Of a stretch of 64,000 bases of DNA, positions 1 to 8,762 are shown piece by piece; the first letter of the stretch is position 1; each line of letters opens with the position of its first letter. The stretch lies in assembly GCF_000960085.1 (NCBI RefSeq), contig NZ_JYGT01000010.1, positions 265,633-329,632 of the forward strand, given 5' to 3'. Position numbers and translations under genes: made by a program. The notes beneath the pieces are model-generated. The model worked only from the letters and a program-made list of their open reading frames with translations, was not told the origin of the DNA and did no database searches. Source of the DNA: Streptococcus infantis (GTDB lineage Bacteria > Bacillota > Bacilli > Lactobacillales > Streptococcaceae).

Positions 1-1
1 G

Positions 2-337
2 ATTTTAAGAGCAATTCATCTAAATAACTATAATGATATTATGGATTGTGTTGATGGTTCAGAAGTTGATGATGTAAGAGAGTTACTTGAATATATTGAC
101 GATTCATTACAATTAAATGATTTTGATAAAATTGATGAATATGGTGTAGAATGTAATTTTCATCCGAATTATGAGTATTCTCAACTACAAGTTTATGAAT
201 TTAATGATCAAACTGGCTTTGTTGTTGAATATCAGATGACCTCCGAATCTGAATTAGTAGATTTAACCCTACAATTAGAATTTTTATACAATAATGATGG
301 TTACAAAATAACTTCTATAGATGTAGATCCTGGATAA
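2..337 (+). CDS. C-terminal part of a small acidic hypothetical protein (cut by window edge)
   Basis: The frame is open from base 2, through an internal ATG at 41, to a TAA at 335-337, so the gene probably starts before the window and only its last 112 or so codons are seen. The visible part is strongly acidic (runs such as SEVDDVRELLEYIDD) and ends in a beta-rich segment, NNDGYKITSIDVDPG. There is no membrane segment. No ribosome binding site precedes the ATG at 41, which argues for an upstream start. I do not recognise the family; size and acidity resemble immunity or antitoxin-type proteins, but that is a guess. Confidence 0.6.
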   Translation: MLRAIHLNNYNDIMDCVDGSEVDDVRELLEYIDDSLQLNDFDKIDEYGVECNFHPNYEYSQLQVYEFNDQTGFVVEYQMTSESELVDLTLQLEFLYNNDGYKITSIDVDPG

Positions 338-447
338 ACCAAACTTAATTATCTTCGTTATATGATAAATGCGTATATTAAGGATAGATAATTTGATTGT
401 AAGTTGCTTAAAACATCGGTTAGTTTTCAAATATTGAGAGATTAAAG

Positions 448-609
448 ATGTATCTATTGGAATTGTATCAAAATTATTATTTTAAAAATTTAGTCGCTTT
501 TGATTCTTTAGAAGAAGGGAAAGCCTTTGTATCTAAAATAACTGGATATACTCTAGAAAATGAAAATGATTTTGATCAAGGTAATAAAGTAGAAATAACG
601 AACATTTAG
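448..609 (+). CDS. Small ORF or truncated gene, 53 aa
   Basis: An ATG at 448 opens a 53-codon frame reading MYLLELYQNYYFKNLVAFDS and ending ...KVEITNI with TAG at 607-609. A weak GAGAG lies about 8 bases upstream. It sits just before the nucleotidyltransferase-like gene at 630. The composition looks like real protein rather than random sequence, and the abrupt end suggests either a very small gene or the N-terminal remnant of a longer one. Function unknown. Confidence 0.35.
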   Translation: MYLLELYQNYYFKNLVAFDSLEEGKAFVSKITGYTLENENDFDQGNKVEITNI

Positions 610-629
610 ATGAAAGGTTTAGAGTAAAC

Positions 630-1121
630 ATGAGTCTCTTATTTGAAGAATTTAAAACCATTTGTTTCCATTTAAATCGAGTCGGAATTACACCGACACT
701 GATGGGTTCTTTGGGATTGGAGTTTAGATCGAAAGAAAATTGGGTGCCGTCTGACATTGACATTCATGTACCTGGTGACCCAAGAGGTTGGGAAGCACCT
801 GACCATCTCAGAATTTATGACTGGGACAAGATAATGAAAGTGATGAAAGACTTAGGCTACGTCTTAATAGATATTCATGAGCATGAATTCCAAAAGGATA
901 GAGAGAGTGTTGAATTTGGAAGTATCGATTCCTTACTTGATTTTGCAGGAGTTTCGGAATCGGATATAGAGCTTATTCACATTGAAGGCATCACTTTTCG
1001 TCTTCCAAGTCTGGAGCAGTATCTAAGTATTTACAAAGCTTCTTCTCAAGACTCCTATCGAAATGAACAAAATAACAATAAGGATTTTAAAAAAATCGAG
1101 TGGCTGGAAAAACATTTGTAA
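630..1121 (+). CDS. Nucleotidyltransferase-fold-like protein (often misnamed phosphoribosylanthranilate isomerase)
   Basis: The 163-residue soluble protein carries MGSLGLEF (about residues 25-32) followed by SDIDIHV (about 41-47). This GS...DxD arrangement is that of the MNT/Pol-beta nucleotidyltransferase fold. Streptococcal relatives are common and are sometimes annotated as phosphoribosylanthranilate isomerase, a name not supported by anything visible here. Such proteins can be antitoxin-like or tRNA/protein nucleotidylating enzymes; which applies cannot be told from sequence. The start at 630 has only a weak upstream AAGG. It lies in an accessory region, followed by about 425 bases with no intact gene. 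Confidence 0.6.
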   Translation: MSLLFEEFKTICFHLNRVGITPTLMGSLGLEFRSKENWVPSDIDIHVPGDPRGWEAPDHLRIYDWDKIMKVMKDLGYVLIDIHEHEFQKDRESVEFGSIDSLLDFAGVSESDIELIHIEGITFRLPSLEQYLSIYKASSQDSYRNEQNNNKDFKKIEWLEKHL

Positions 1122-1546
1122 ATTATCATATGAAAAGTAGTAAGTTGTAAGACTGGCTGCTATGTTATTTTTATTGGTTATTTGATTTATACGATATTGG
1201 CTAGTAATAGAATTAGTAAGGAAACAACATTTAAATTTTAGATCAGCTTATCCATTATTGAAAGTAACGAATTTTAATTAGATGATTAATGTTAGAGAAT
1301 TATCAATTGTAATTTTAAGTGGAGTTATGGATGCCGTTTCTTTTGAGAGTGATGATAATCTTTCCGTTCCACAGTATCATTTTAAAATGATTTTCATTGC
1401 CTTTTGTTTATTAGTATAAAAGCAGAATATTACCACACGTGGAGTGTGTAAATTTATTAGTGAAACATAGTTAATCCTCAAACTAAAGAAACTAAAACTC
1501 CATTATTTAGAAATGAAAACCTAAACTGTTTTAAGGAGCTAAAATA
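1122..1546 (+). other. Gene-poor interval with one possible gene remnant
   Basis: This interval holds no convincing gene. A 45-codon open stretch at 1282-1419 (MINVRELSIV...FCLLV) contains protein-like sequence (VMDAVSFESDDNLSV) but has no ribosome binding site, so it may be the decayed remnant of a larger gene. The rest is AT-rich. The AAGGAG at 1533-1538 belongs to the next gene. Confidence 0.4.
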
Positions 1547-2164
1547 TTGATAGAAAGCAGACCTGAGTTTGATAAAGTCACATCCTTTGATGAATTTAAT
1601 AAATATTACTGGTATCGTGATGAACTTTCACAGATATGCAAGTCATTAGGGCTTGAATATAGAGGTACAAAACAAGAACTCAATGATATTATTGAGCAGT
1701 ACTTCAAGGGAAACTTGATTAAAAAACCATCAGTAAAAAGAAATAAGAAACGAGTAGAAGTCGTTACCTTAGATACGCCCTTACTTGAATGTAGATTTGC
1801 CTTTAATGCACACTTTAGAGAATATTTCTCTACTTTAACAGGTGTTTCGCCCTTTAAATTTACTGCTGATATGGCCACTGCCTGGAGAAAAGTAAAAAGG
1901 GAACATGATTTGAGTTTTACAATCCAAGACATGCTAAAAGTTTATTATGGAGATTCAGATTATGCCAAGTATGACCATTCGGTTTGTCAATGGAATCAAT
2001 TTTTAAAGGATTTCTGTGTAGACGAAAATAGTGCCAACTACTTGAATAAACTAAAAGTAGCTTCTATTCTTTGGAAAGAAGTTAGAAATTCAAGTAATGA
2101 AAAAATTTATTCAAAGAATCTTTTAACTAAATATGCAGATAAAATAAACGAGTATGGTGAGTAG
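1547..2164 (+). CDS. SAP-domain-containing protein
   Basis: The 205-residue soluble, basic protein has an N-terminal SAP-like helix-extended-helix segment (YYWYRDELSQICKSLGLEY at roughly residues 20-38, then GTKQELNDIIEQYF), then a lysine-rich linker (KKPSVKRNKKR) and a conserved C-terminal region with FNAHFREYFS and FTADMATAWRKVK. SAP motifs usually bind nucleic acid; relatives in Firmicutes are uncharacterised. The start is TTG at 1547, chosen because AAGGAG lies 8 bases upstream and there is no other start with a good ribosome binding site. It stands alone, with a gap of over 100 bases on each side. Confidence 0.65.
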   Translation: MIESRPEFDKVTSFDEFNKYYWYRDELSQICKSLGLEYRGTKQELNDIIEQYFKGNLIKKPSVKRNKKRVEVVTLDTPLLECRFAFNAHFREYFSTLTGVSPFKFTADMATAWRKVKREHDLSFTIQDMLKVYYGDSDYAKYDHSVCQWNQFLKDFCVDENSANYLNKLKVASILWKEVRNSSNEKIYSKNLLTKYADKINEYGE

Positions 2165-2279
2165 GATATTATTTATTTGCTTAATAAACAATTTAAAAAA
2201 GCCAATACAAAAAAAGTAAAACAAATAAGGTCTTTGATATAAGAATTAATTTAACTCTGATAAGATTTGAAAGGTGATT

Positions 2280-2942
2280 ATGAAAGTAAAATTTAAAGAA
2301 ACGAATAAGTTTTTTTTCAAAATAGTAGAAGTAGAGGGAGAAAAGTATATTCTAGATTTGACGACCGTTAGCCCCAAATCCTATTTCTGGGGTTCTATTC
2401 CTGATGAGATTACTGCAAAAATGCAAAAGTTAGATAAAAGAGATACGCGTTTTGAAAGTGTGGCTCCAACTATGAGTAAATCGATTGGGGTTGCAATTGG
2501 TACAGCAATAGGGGGTTCTGGCTATCGTCTAGTGACGAATTTTTTTAGAAACAATGGGATTAGTCACAACCTTCCTTTAAAGATAGGCTTATATGGCCTG
2601 TTCATCTTCCTAGCTTATCTTGTTTTCTGGTTCATTGCCATAAGAGCTCGTCATAGTGTCCAAAAAAGACTTGAGAATAAAGTTTCAAACTATCAAATAA
2701 CCTTTAAACCAGTAGGAAATAAACGTCAATTAAAACATTACAAACTTCTTCCTTTTATCCTTGTTCCGACTCTTGGATGTTTTGCATTCTATCTATATAC
2801 TGTTAATGGAACAGAGGGAGCCTTACTTGTTATTAATAGTATTCTATTGTTGGGATTCTTTACAGTGATTTTAGGCATGTCACCACTCCGAGAAAGTGTC
2901 GAAAAGCAAGAGATTATTTTTGAAAAAATCGAGCAGTTATAA
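2280..2942 (+). CDS. DUF443-like membrane protein
   Basis: This protein of about 220 residues has a polar N-terminal part (YILDLTTVSPKSYFWG, about residues 27-42) followed by about four hydrophobic segments: a weak Gly/Ala-rich one near 68-82, then clear ones near 103-124, 157-176 and 182-200. Layout and the IVEVEGEKYILDL opening recall the DUF443 tandem five-TM proteins known from staphylococci and streptococci; I assign this by resemblance only. A GTG at 2274 in frame would add two residues, but AAGGTG (2271-2276) is better read as the ribosome binding site for the ATG at 2280. Function unknown. Confidence 0.55.
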   Translation: MKVKFKETNKFFFKIVEVEGEKYILDLTTVSPKSYFWGSIPDEITAKMQKLDKRDTRFESVAPTMSKSIGVAIGTAIGGSGYRLVTNFFRNNGISHNLPLKIGLYGLFIFLAYLVFWFIAIRARHSVQKRLENKVSNYQITFKPVGNKRQLKHYKLLPFILVPTLGCFAFYLYTVNGTEGALLVINSILLLGFFTVILGMSPLRESVEKQEIIFEKIEQL

Positions 2943-3108
2943 GTTAAGATGAAAGCTATTTTATGATCCTCTTTTGCAGGTCACATTGGGTTATTTTATC
3001 AGAAAAAATTATGTAATAGCGAAGAAAGTGTTTATGTTGCTCAATAACTCATTTAAGGTTCAGAACTTCTCTCGTAATGACATTTTATAATTTAGAAAAG
3101 GTGTAAAA

Positions 3109-3870
3109 ATGAATTATTTAGAAATACGCAAGAAATATGGATTTTATAGAAAAGTCGTGATTGTTTTGGCTGTTCTTCTCATTCTTTCTGTAGCTTGGAT
3201 GGTGAAAGATAGGACTATTCAAACCCTTTGTATTTTATTCATAAATGCACTCTTATTTCTTTTCATTGCACTAATCAGAAGAGGGTATGTAAGGAGTGGT
3301 ACTAAGTTACTGTATATGGACTTAGATTTACCATCTTGGAAGCAATACATTGAATTGAAGAAAGATGCAAAAAGAGCTATTATAAAAATGGATGTGACAC
3401 TAACATCTGTTGGGTATTCCTATATGATTGGTGATTTCGATGCTGCCATTAAGGAGGCTTCTGAAGCAATGACTGATCAAAAACTGAAGCTGAAATATAG
3501 GGATTTTTTAGAAAGTTATCTTATTCGTTCGACAGTTCTTGCAAATCCTAACCTGACCAGGGACCAGCTTAATCTTATGCTAAACAAAATGTCCATCTCA
3601 GATTCCTCTCTAGCCGAGAAAACAAAAAGCGTGAGTATCGCACTTTACGATTTAACAATTGCTCATCAATCCAATGATTACTTTGAAGACTTGGAAAACG
3701 AATTTAAATATCAACAATTGGAAATCACTTACTATCAAGCTTTGAACTCTGAATTAAAAGGAGATATGACTAGGGCGAATGAATTGTTTAGAATACTCGC
3801 TCAAGAAGATGAACAGCTCTATATCGTCCAGAAGTCTAAAGGATTTTTAAATAGTGAATCTATTAATTAG
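3109..3870 (+). CDS. Membrane-anchored helical-repeat-like protein
   Basis: The 253-residue protein has two adjacent transmembrane segments (about residues 13-31 and 38-57) and a long C-terminal cytosolic-type region rich in amphipathic helices. Phrases such as GYSYMIGDFDAAIKEASEAM (about residues 101-120) and LNSELKGDMTRANELFRILA resemble TPR-type helix pairs. AAAAGGTG about 5 bases before the ATG supports the start. It is closely followed by another membrane protein gene at 3900, suggesting co-transcription. I do not recognise a named family. Confidence 0.6.
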   Translation: MNYLEIRKKYGFYRKVVIVLAVLLILSVAWMVKDRTIQTLCILFINALLFLFIALIRRGYVRSGTKLLYMDLDLPSWKQYIELKKDAKRAIIKMDVTLTSVGYSYMIGDFDAAIKEASEAMTDQKLKLKYRDFLESYLIRSTVLANPNLTRDQLNLMLNKMSISDSSLAEKTKSVSIALYDLTIAHQSNDYFEDLENEFKYQQLEITYYQALNSELKGDMTRANELFRILAQEDEQLYIVQKSKGFLNSESIN

Positions 3871-3899
3871 CAATGAATAAGTACAGAAAAGGATTGAAT

Positions 3900-4259
3900 A
3901 TGAAATCAAACAGTTTATTTTTTTTTAATGGAATTTTTGCTTTAACGTGCTCTCCCATTATTGCATTTGCATTTTTCTATAGATGGGAGATAAGATTTAT
4001 CAATGGGGCTCTTCGTTTTGTTGATAAACCAGCATGGGCTTTTTCAGTAAATTTAATTAGTTTTATATTTCTTGTTTGTTCTATACTTGCAATTTTCATT
4101 TATAGAAAAGAATCAAATGGTCGTAAGAAAAGCTTTTTGTTTCTTTTAGTTGCATCTATCACAGGTTTTATCCCCTTCCTTTCATTTTTTTCAGCAATTT
4201 TTGCTCTTATTGCTGGAATTTTATATCTGGTTGATTTTAATCGATTGGTAAAAGAATAA
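3900..4259 (+). CDS. Small hypothetical membrane protein with three or more TM segments
   Basis: The 119-residue product is almost entirely hydrophobic, with segments near residues 8-26, 46-68 and 78-110 and a short charged C-terminus (NRLVKE). The start at 3900 is chosen because AAAAGGA lies 6 bases upstream; an in-frame ATG at 3873, three bases after the preceding stop, has no ribosome binding site. It is probably translated from the same mRNA as the gene at 3109. Function unknown. Confidence 0.6.
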   Translation: MKSNSLFFFNGIFALTCSPIIAFAFFYRWEIRFINGALRFVDKPAWAFSVNLISFIFLVCSILAIFIYRKESNGRKKSFLFLLVASITGFIPFLSFFSAIFALIAGILYLVDFNRLVKE

Positions 4260-4431
4260 ACTAGAAGTTATTTATCATTTTCAGCATATCCAACCTTTTT
4301 TAGAACTGATTCTCTCAATCTCCAGTACGTCTGATTTCTATTTTCTGAGGTTTCATTTTATAATAGCATTATATGTAATGACTGATGTAGTTACACTAAC
4401 ATTTCTATTTAAAAATTAAGGAGTATTATCA

Positions 4432-5313
4432 ATGAAAAAAGCAATGTTAATTATAAACCCTACCTCTGGTGGGGAAAAGGCTTTGGATTATAAGGTCAAG
4501 CTGGAGAATAAGGCCAAAGATTATTTTGAGCACGTGGAAACCAAAATTACTGAAAAAGCGCTGGATGCAACACACTTTGCTGAGGAAGCCTCTCGTGAGC
4601 AGTACGATGCAGTCCTTGTTTTTGGTGGGGATGGTACTGTTAATGAAGTAATCTCTGGCATCGCTGAGAAAGACTACATTCCGAAACTTGCGATTATTCC
4701 AGGAGGAACTGGAAATCTCATCACGAAACTATTAGAAATCGATCAAGATATTGATGGTGCCATTGACGAGCTTGATTTTAGTTCTACCAACAAGATTGAT
4801 ATCGGAAAATCAAATGGAAACTATTTCGGTTATATCTTTAGTATTGGCTCTTTGCCAGAAGCTATCCACAACGTTGGGATAGAAGATAAAACAAAGTTTG
4901 GTATGCTCGCCTATGCGATTAATACCATGAAGTCTGTGGTTACAGATCAAGCATTTAACATTACAGTTGAGACTGAAAATGGAAATTACATTGGACCAGC
5001 CAGTCATGTTTTAGTTCTCCTCACCAATTATTTCGCTGACAAAAAGATCTTTGATGAAGACAAGGATGGTTATGCTAATATTTTGATTTTAAAAGATGAC
5101 TCAATCCTTACTAAATTGTCGGTTATCCCTGACTTATTAAAGGGTGATGTTGTAGAAAATGATAATATTGAGTATATAAAAGCTCGTCATATAAAAATTT
5201 CTTCAGATACTGAATTAGAAACGGATGTTGACGGCGACAAATCTGATAATTTACCAGTAGAAATCAAGGTTCTAGGGCAGCATATCGAAGTCTATTCTCA
5301 ACCGAAGGAATAA
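4432..5313 (+). CDS. Diacylglycerol/lipid kinase family protein (YegS/BmrU/DgkB-like)
   Basis: The 293-residue protein opens with the family signature KKAMLIINPTSGG, has the nucleotide-binding GGDGTVNEVISG (about residues 65-76) and PGGTGN a little further on, and a beta-rich C-terminal half. These are the marks of soluble ATP-dependent lipid kinases that phosphorylate diacylglycerol or related lipids in phospholipid turnover. The length is typical. AAGGAG lies about 9 bases before the ATG. The gene stands alone between an accessory membrane pair and a lipoprotein gene. The exact substrate cannot be told. Confidence 0.85.
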   Translation: MKKAMLIINPTSGGEKALDYKVKLENKAKDYFEHVETKITEKALDATHFAEEASREQYDAVLVFGGDGTVNEVISGIAEKDYIPKLAIIPGGTGNLITKLLEIDQDIDGAIDELDFSSTNKIDIGKSNGNYFGYIFSIGSLPEAIHNVGIEDKTKFGMLAYAINTMKSVVTDQAFNITVETENGNYIGPASHVLVLLTNYFADKKIFDEDKDGYANILILKDDSILTKLSVIPDLLKGDVVENDNIEYIKARHIKISSDTELETDVDGDKSDNLPVEIKVLGQHIEVYSQPKE

Positions 5314-5358
5314 TGATTCTCACTCTTAACAACAATTTTATTTAAAAAAGGAACGCCT

Positions 5359-6237
5359 ATGAAATATAAAAGATTAGCAGCTATTGGTCTTTGTTCAACG
5401 CTTCTTTTGACCTTAGTGGCTTGTAGTCAACCACAAAAGGCAAGCGATGCTACTTCGGAAAACTCAGTCACTCAATCACAGTCTAATCAGGTTTCTTGGA
5501 AAGCTACTTATAGCAATATGAACAGTAAACCAAGTGAAGAAGAAGTTCGAAAAGCCTTGGCTACTCATTTGGATAAAGAAAGTGTGGATGAATTTTTCAA
5601 TCTTGTCAATGACTACAATGAAACTGTTGGTTCAGTTGGTTTAACTGGAGATTTTTCTACATTTACAAAGACAGAATATGACGTAGAAAAGATTAGCAAT
5701 CTTTGGACACCCAAAAAAGGTGATTTTGTCGGCACTAACTGTCGTATTAACAGTTATTGTTTATTGAAAAATTCAATCGAAATTCCTAAGTTAGAGAAAG
5801 ATGATTCCCTATTGTTTGTCGATAATGATGCCATTGATAAAGGCGAGGTCTTTAGTGCAGATGACAAGGACGCTTTTGATATTCTATTTTCAAGAGTTAA
5901 AACCGAAGCAACAACTGATGTTAAGGTTCATGCTGCGAAGATGGAAAACTTCCTCTCTCAATTTAAGTTTAATGAACATGCAAGAATGTTGTCCGTAGTC
6001 GTCCATGATGACTTGGATGGGCAATCACTCTTTATCGGCCATGTGGGCATACTTGTGCCAAGCGAGGATGGCTATCTCTTTGTTGAAAAGTTGACCTTTG
6101 AGGAACCTTATCAAGCCATTAAATTTGCGACCAAGGAAGATTGTTACAAATATCTAGATACAAAATACGAAAACTATACAGGTGAAGGTCTAGCTAAGCC
6201 ATTTATTATGGATAATAATAAGTGGGTTCAATTTTAA
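5359..6237 (+). CDS. DUF4300-family lipoprotein
   Basis: The 292-residue protein begins with a lipoprotein signal: positive start, hydrophobic core and the lipobox LVAC with Cys22, so the mature protein should be tethered to the outer face of the membrane. After a Ser/Gln-rich linker comes WKATYSNMNSKPSEEEV, then DFVGTNCRINSYCLLKNSI and a C-terminal LTFEEPYQAIKFATKEDCYK. This layout matches the DUF4300 family of Firmicute lipoproteins, whose function is not known. AAAGGAA lies about 7 bases upstream of the ATG. It is followed closely by three small genes that may be on the same transcript. Confidence 0.75.
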   Translation: MKYKRLAAIGLCSTLLLTLVACSQPQKASDATSENSVTQSQSNQVSWKATYSNMNSKPSEEEVRKALATHLDKESVDEFFNLVNDYNETVGSVGLTGDFSTFTKTEYDVEKISNLWTPKKGDFVGTNCRINSYCLLKNSIEIPKLEKDDSLLFVDNDAIDKGEVFSADDKDAFDILFSRVKTEATTDVKVHAAKMENFLSQFKFNEHARMLSVVVHDDLDGQSLFIGHVGILVPSEDGYLFVEKLTFEEPYQAIKFATKEDCYKYLDTKYENYTGEGLAKPFIMDNNKWVQF

Positions 6238-6250
6238 GGGAGTAGACATT

Positions 6251-6433
6251 ATGGATGCATTGTTTGGACTGATAGTCTTGTTCCTAATAGGGGTATGGGC
6301 TGTTTGGATTATCAAGACAAATCAGCAGAGACCAAGAAATAATGAAAGATTTATTGGTTGTATCAATCGATACGATGAAGATGGAGAATCTTACCAAGCT
6401 GAAGTTTGGGAAGTGACAGAAGATGAGGAGTAG
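6251..6433 (+). CDS. Single-pass small membrane protein, 60 aa
   Basis: The protein has one transmembrane segment (about residues 4-22) and a short acidic C-terminal tail (DRYDEDGES-like, ending VTEDEE) that should face the cytoplasm. AAGGGAG about 8 bases before the ATG supports translation. It lies 13 bases after the DUF4300 lipoprotein gene and just ahead of the gene at 6438, so translational coupling is plausible. No known family recognised. Confidence 0.6.
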   Translation: MDALFGLIVLFLIGVWAVWIIKTNQQRPRNNERFIGCINRYDEDGESYQAEVWEVTEDEE

Positions 6434-6437
6434 ACAT

Positions 6438-6749
6438 ATGGAATTACAAGATTTTACAGAAAAAGAACAAGAAATGATTAAAAAGGGATTAACTTTTTCT
6501 AAACTTAGCGATAAGGAAACAGCCGATAAGATAATCGCTCTAATTCCTCAAGAGATGATTAAGCGTATCCCGTTTTTTGTTAGAAAACATGCCATTACAC
6601 GTACTGTCAAGAGAATTTCACTTGAGTATCCAGAATTATACGCCGTTGCTGAACAAGAAGGCCAACTTCCTGAAAAGGAAGCTCAAGAATTACGACAAAT
6701 TCTTACAGATATTTTCCAAGAGAAAATGAATAAGCATAAGATTAAATAA
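6438..6749 (+). CDS. Hypothetical cytosolic protein, 103 aa
   Basis: This is a small helical, charged protein: MELQDFTEKEQEMIKKGLTF, then ADKIIALIPQEMIKRIPFFVRKH and a Lys-rich end. No membrane segment is evident. The start at 6438 uses GAGGAG 7 bases upstream, which lies inside the end of the preceding gene; an ATG at 6423 in the same frame lacks such a site. Its tight spacing after the 60-residue membrane protein suggests a shared mRNA. Function unknown. Confidence 0.6.
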   Translation: MELQDFTEKEQEMIKKGLTFSKLSDKETADKIIALIPQEMIKRIPFFVRKHAITRTVKRISLEYPELYAVAEQEGQLPEKEAQELRQILTDIFQEKMNKHKIK

Positions 6750-6782
6750 GCTTTGAGATTTAAAAAGATATAGGAGTTGAGT

Positions 6783-7589
6783 ATGGCTATTGATGGCGTT
6801 AAAATCATTGACAGTGATCAAGGTTATGACATTTACAATGAAGTAGTCAGTCGCTATAGAGACGGTGAACAGGTGGCGAACATTATAAAGGATATCCTCG
6901 ATGAGGAGAAAGATTACTGCCAAACAGACTTATTTACAGAAATTTATTGGACAGCTCTTGCCTACTCACTGTGGAAGATTGGTCACCTGACAGATGATAT
7001 CAGAGATAAAACCTTGGAGCTTCTCAGAAAAGGGGCTGATCCATTTTGGTTGGAAATAGATCCAAAGGCTTTGAAGCAAAGGCAAAAGGTCTTGGAAAAA
7101 CTTGCAGTTCAGTTGCAAACTGAAAATCCTAGACCTCTAAAGGTCCCTAAAGCAAAAGCTAAACGCAAACCTTACTTTGAAGAAGGAGATATTCTTGCTG
7201 TTAAGTTCGAAGATGAGTATGGTCTTGTCTTTGTATCTATGGTTGAGCAGAGTCCTAGAAAGCTTGAGTACCATCTAGCTTGTACTCGCCTCTTACAAAC
7301 AAAAAAGCCCACCATCGATGATTTTTTGACCAGTCAAATCTCCTGTAAGATGGACAATACGAAGTTTGCTCTGGATACAGATTGCTGGTTCAATCACAAA
7401 GATTTAGGGCAATTATTAGAGAATATTGAAAAAATTGGACAGGTGAAACTTAGACCATTTAGTCTTTGGATGCTGGCATCTGCCCAAAATTTAGAAGATG
7501 TTTATGAAGAAATCACTAGAGATAAAGGCTCTTCTGGCCTACGGTTCATCGAAACCTATAAACTTGTCGATGATATTTTTTCAGTCTAA
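6783..7589 (+). CDS. Hypothetical protein, possibly with an Imm26-like C-terminal domain
   Basis: The 268-residue soluble protein has an all-helical N-terminal half (DIYNEVVSRYRDGEQVANII, later LLRKGADPFWLEIDPKAL), a basic linker (KVPKAKAKRKP, about residues 119-129) and a beta-rich C-terminal half starting FEEGDILAVKFEDEYGLVFV. That last segment recalls GDIFAI-type openings of Imm26-like immunity proteins; this is a resemblance only. The start at 6783 is placed by AGGAG six bases upstream; TTG at 6777 would add two residues. The next gene is convergent, with only 32 bases between the stops. Confidence 0.55.
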   Translation: MAIDGVKIIDSDQGYDIYNEVVSRYRDGEQVANIIKDILDEEKDYCQTDLFTEIYWTALAYSLWKIGHLTDDIRDKTLELLRKGADPFWLEIDPKALKQRQKVLEKLAVQLQTENPRPLKVPKAKAKRKPYFEEGDILAVKFEDEYGLVFVSMVEQSPRKLEYHLACTRLLQTKKPTIDDFLTSQISCKMDNTKFALDTDCWFNHKDLGQLLENIEKIGQVKLRPFSLWMLASAQNLEDVYEEITRDKGSSGLRFIETYKLVDDIFSV

Positions 7590-7621
7590 TGTCTATCTGA
7601 TAAGAGGAAAATAAGGGTTAA

Positions 7622-8641
7622 TCATTCCCATTGACTGTGTTGGGCTCTGACACCATAGCTATCTAGGGAACCATCTGAATTGAACTTGGATTCAATACGG
7701 TACCTTTTCCAGAGGTCGTAATCTGCTGTTTGGATGGTTAGGATAAAGTTGGTATCCTTATCAGTGACATTATAATCAGCAGGATTGACTTCAAAGATAT
7801 CGATTAATTTTCGTGTTTGAAAATCTTGAAGCTTGAGATTTGCTAACTTGACATGATTGATGGAAATTTCTTCTAGTTGATTCTTATCCTTAGGTGTTCT
7901 GTAATAGGTGATGATGCAGTTTTTTAGCAGATCAGTATCTTTACCTGTGGGAGTGAGGCTCATAAAGCCAAAGGACTGATTATTCCGCTTGACTTCGAGA
8001 AGCTGACCGTAGTAGAAGTGGTCGTTTTTGAGATTTGTGATGGAAGTCTCTGGACTTTTATCTTCAAAGCTAAAGCCTTTGTCCAAAAGCTCGGAAGCCT
8101 TGGTTTCCCCGATAATGATAGTGGTATCTTGAATGGTTACTGGAACAGGTTGAGCTGGAAAGCCACTCATCATCGTGCAAAACATAAAAACATAACTCGT
8201 TAAAAAAGCTGTCCCAATAAAAGCGTTGGTTGATGCATAGGTATGACTGTTATGAAAGTTTTTTCTTATAGCCAGTACAACAAATTTGCCAAGACTTTTT
8301 AAAATCATACTAACAAGCACAATAAAAAATTGTTTTTTCGAACATTCATAAACTGCTTGCGGGAAGCTATTGCCATGATAGTAGAAGCCAGCCAATAGGA
8401 GTAGATTGACGATTAAATAGATCAGCAAGAACCAATGAATCTCTTTAAGGGCATTAGCATCAGTGATTTCTTCATAGTCAACGTGAATTCTTCCTTGAAT
8501 TGCATGGCCAAGTTTATAAATCCATTTGGGAATGTCTTTGCCTTTTTTAACCGCAACTACAAGTCTAATATAGAGATAGATAGTAAAGGATAAGGATAGA
8601 AAGAAAAGAGCATAAAACCCCAAAACAATACTAGTGAACAT
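7622..8641 (-). CDS. Multi-pass membrane protein with extracytoplasmic domain; paralogue of the 10347-11363 product
   Basis: The 339-residue protein has about four hydrophobic segments (near residues 4-30, 69-88, 104-125 and 140-158) followed by a soluble C-terminal domain of about 180 residues. That domain begins IIIGETKASELLDKGF (about 175-190), which closely matches IILAETKASELMDAGF in the protein encoded at 10347-11363, so the two are diverged relatives flanking two other genes. AGAGGAAA precedes the ATG. It is the only reverse gene in this block. Function unknown; a membrane immunity or sensor role would fit the neighbours but is not shown. Confidence 0.6.
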   Translation of the reverse strand: MFTSIVLGFYALFFLSLSFTIYLYIRLVVAVKKGKDIPKWIYKLGHAIQGRIHVDYEEITDANALKEIHWFLLIYLIVNLLLLAGFYYHGNSFPQAVYECSKKQFFIVLVSMILKSLGKFVVLAIRKNFHNSHTYASTNAFIGTAFLTSYVFMFCTMMSGFPAQPVPVTIQDTTIIIGETKASELLDKGFSFEDKSPETSITNLKNDHFYYGQLLEVKRNNQSFGFMSLTPTGKDTDLLKNCIITYYRTPKDKNQLEEISINHVKLANLKLQDFQTRKLIDIFEVNPADYNVTDKDTNFILTIQTADYDLWKRYRIESKFNSDGSLDSYGVRAQHSQWE

Positions 8642-8762
8642 GACTGTTTCCTCTTATTTCCAATGAATACAGAACATTTTTGTTAGCTCCATTATAGCAC
8701 TTTCTTGGGAAATAGAGCTAGAAATATCCGTATTATATTAACTGATTCAAAGGAGTAAAATC

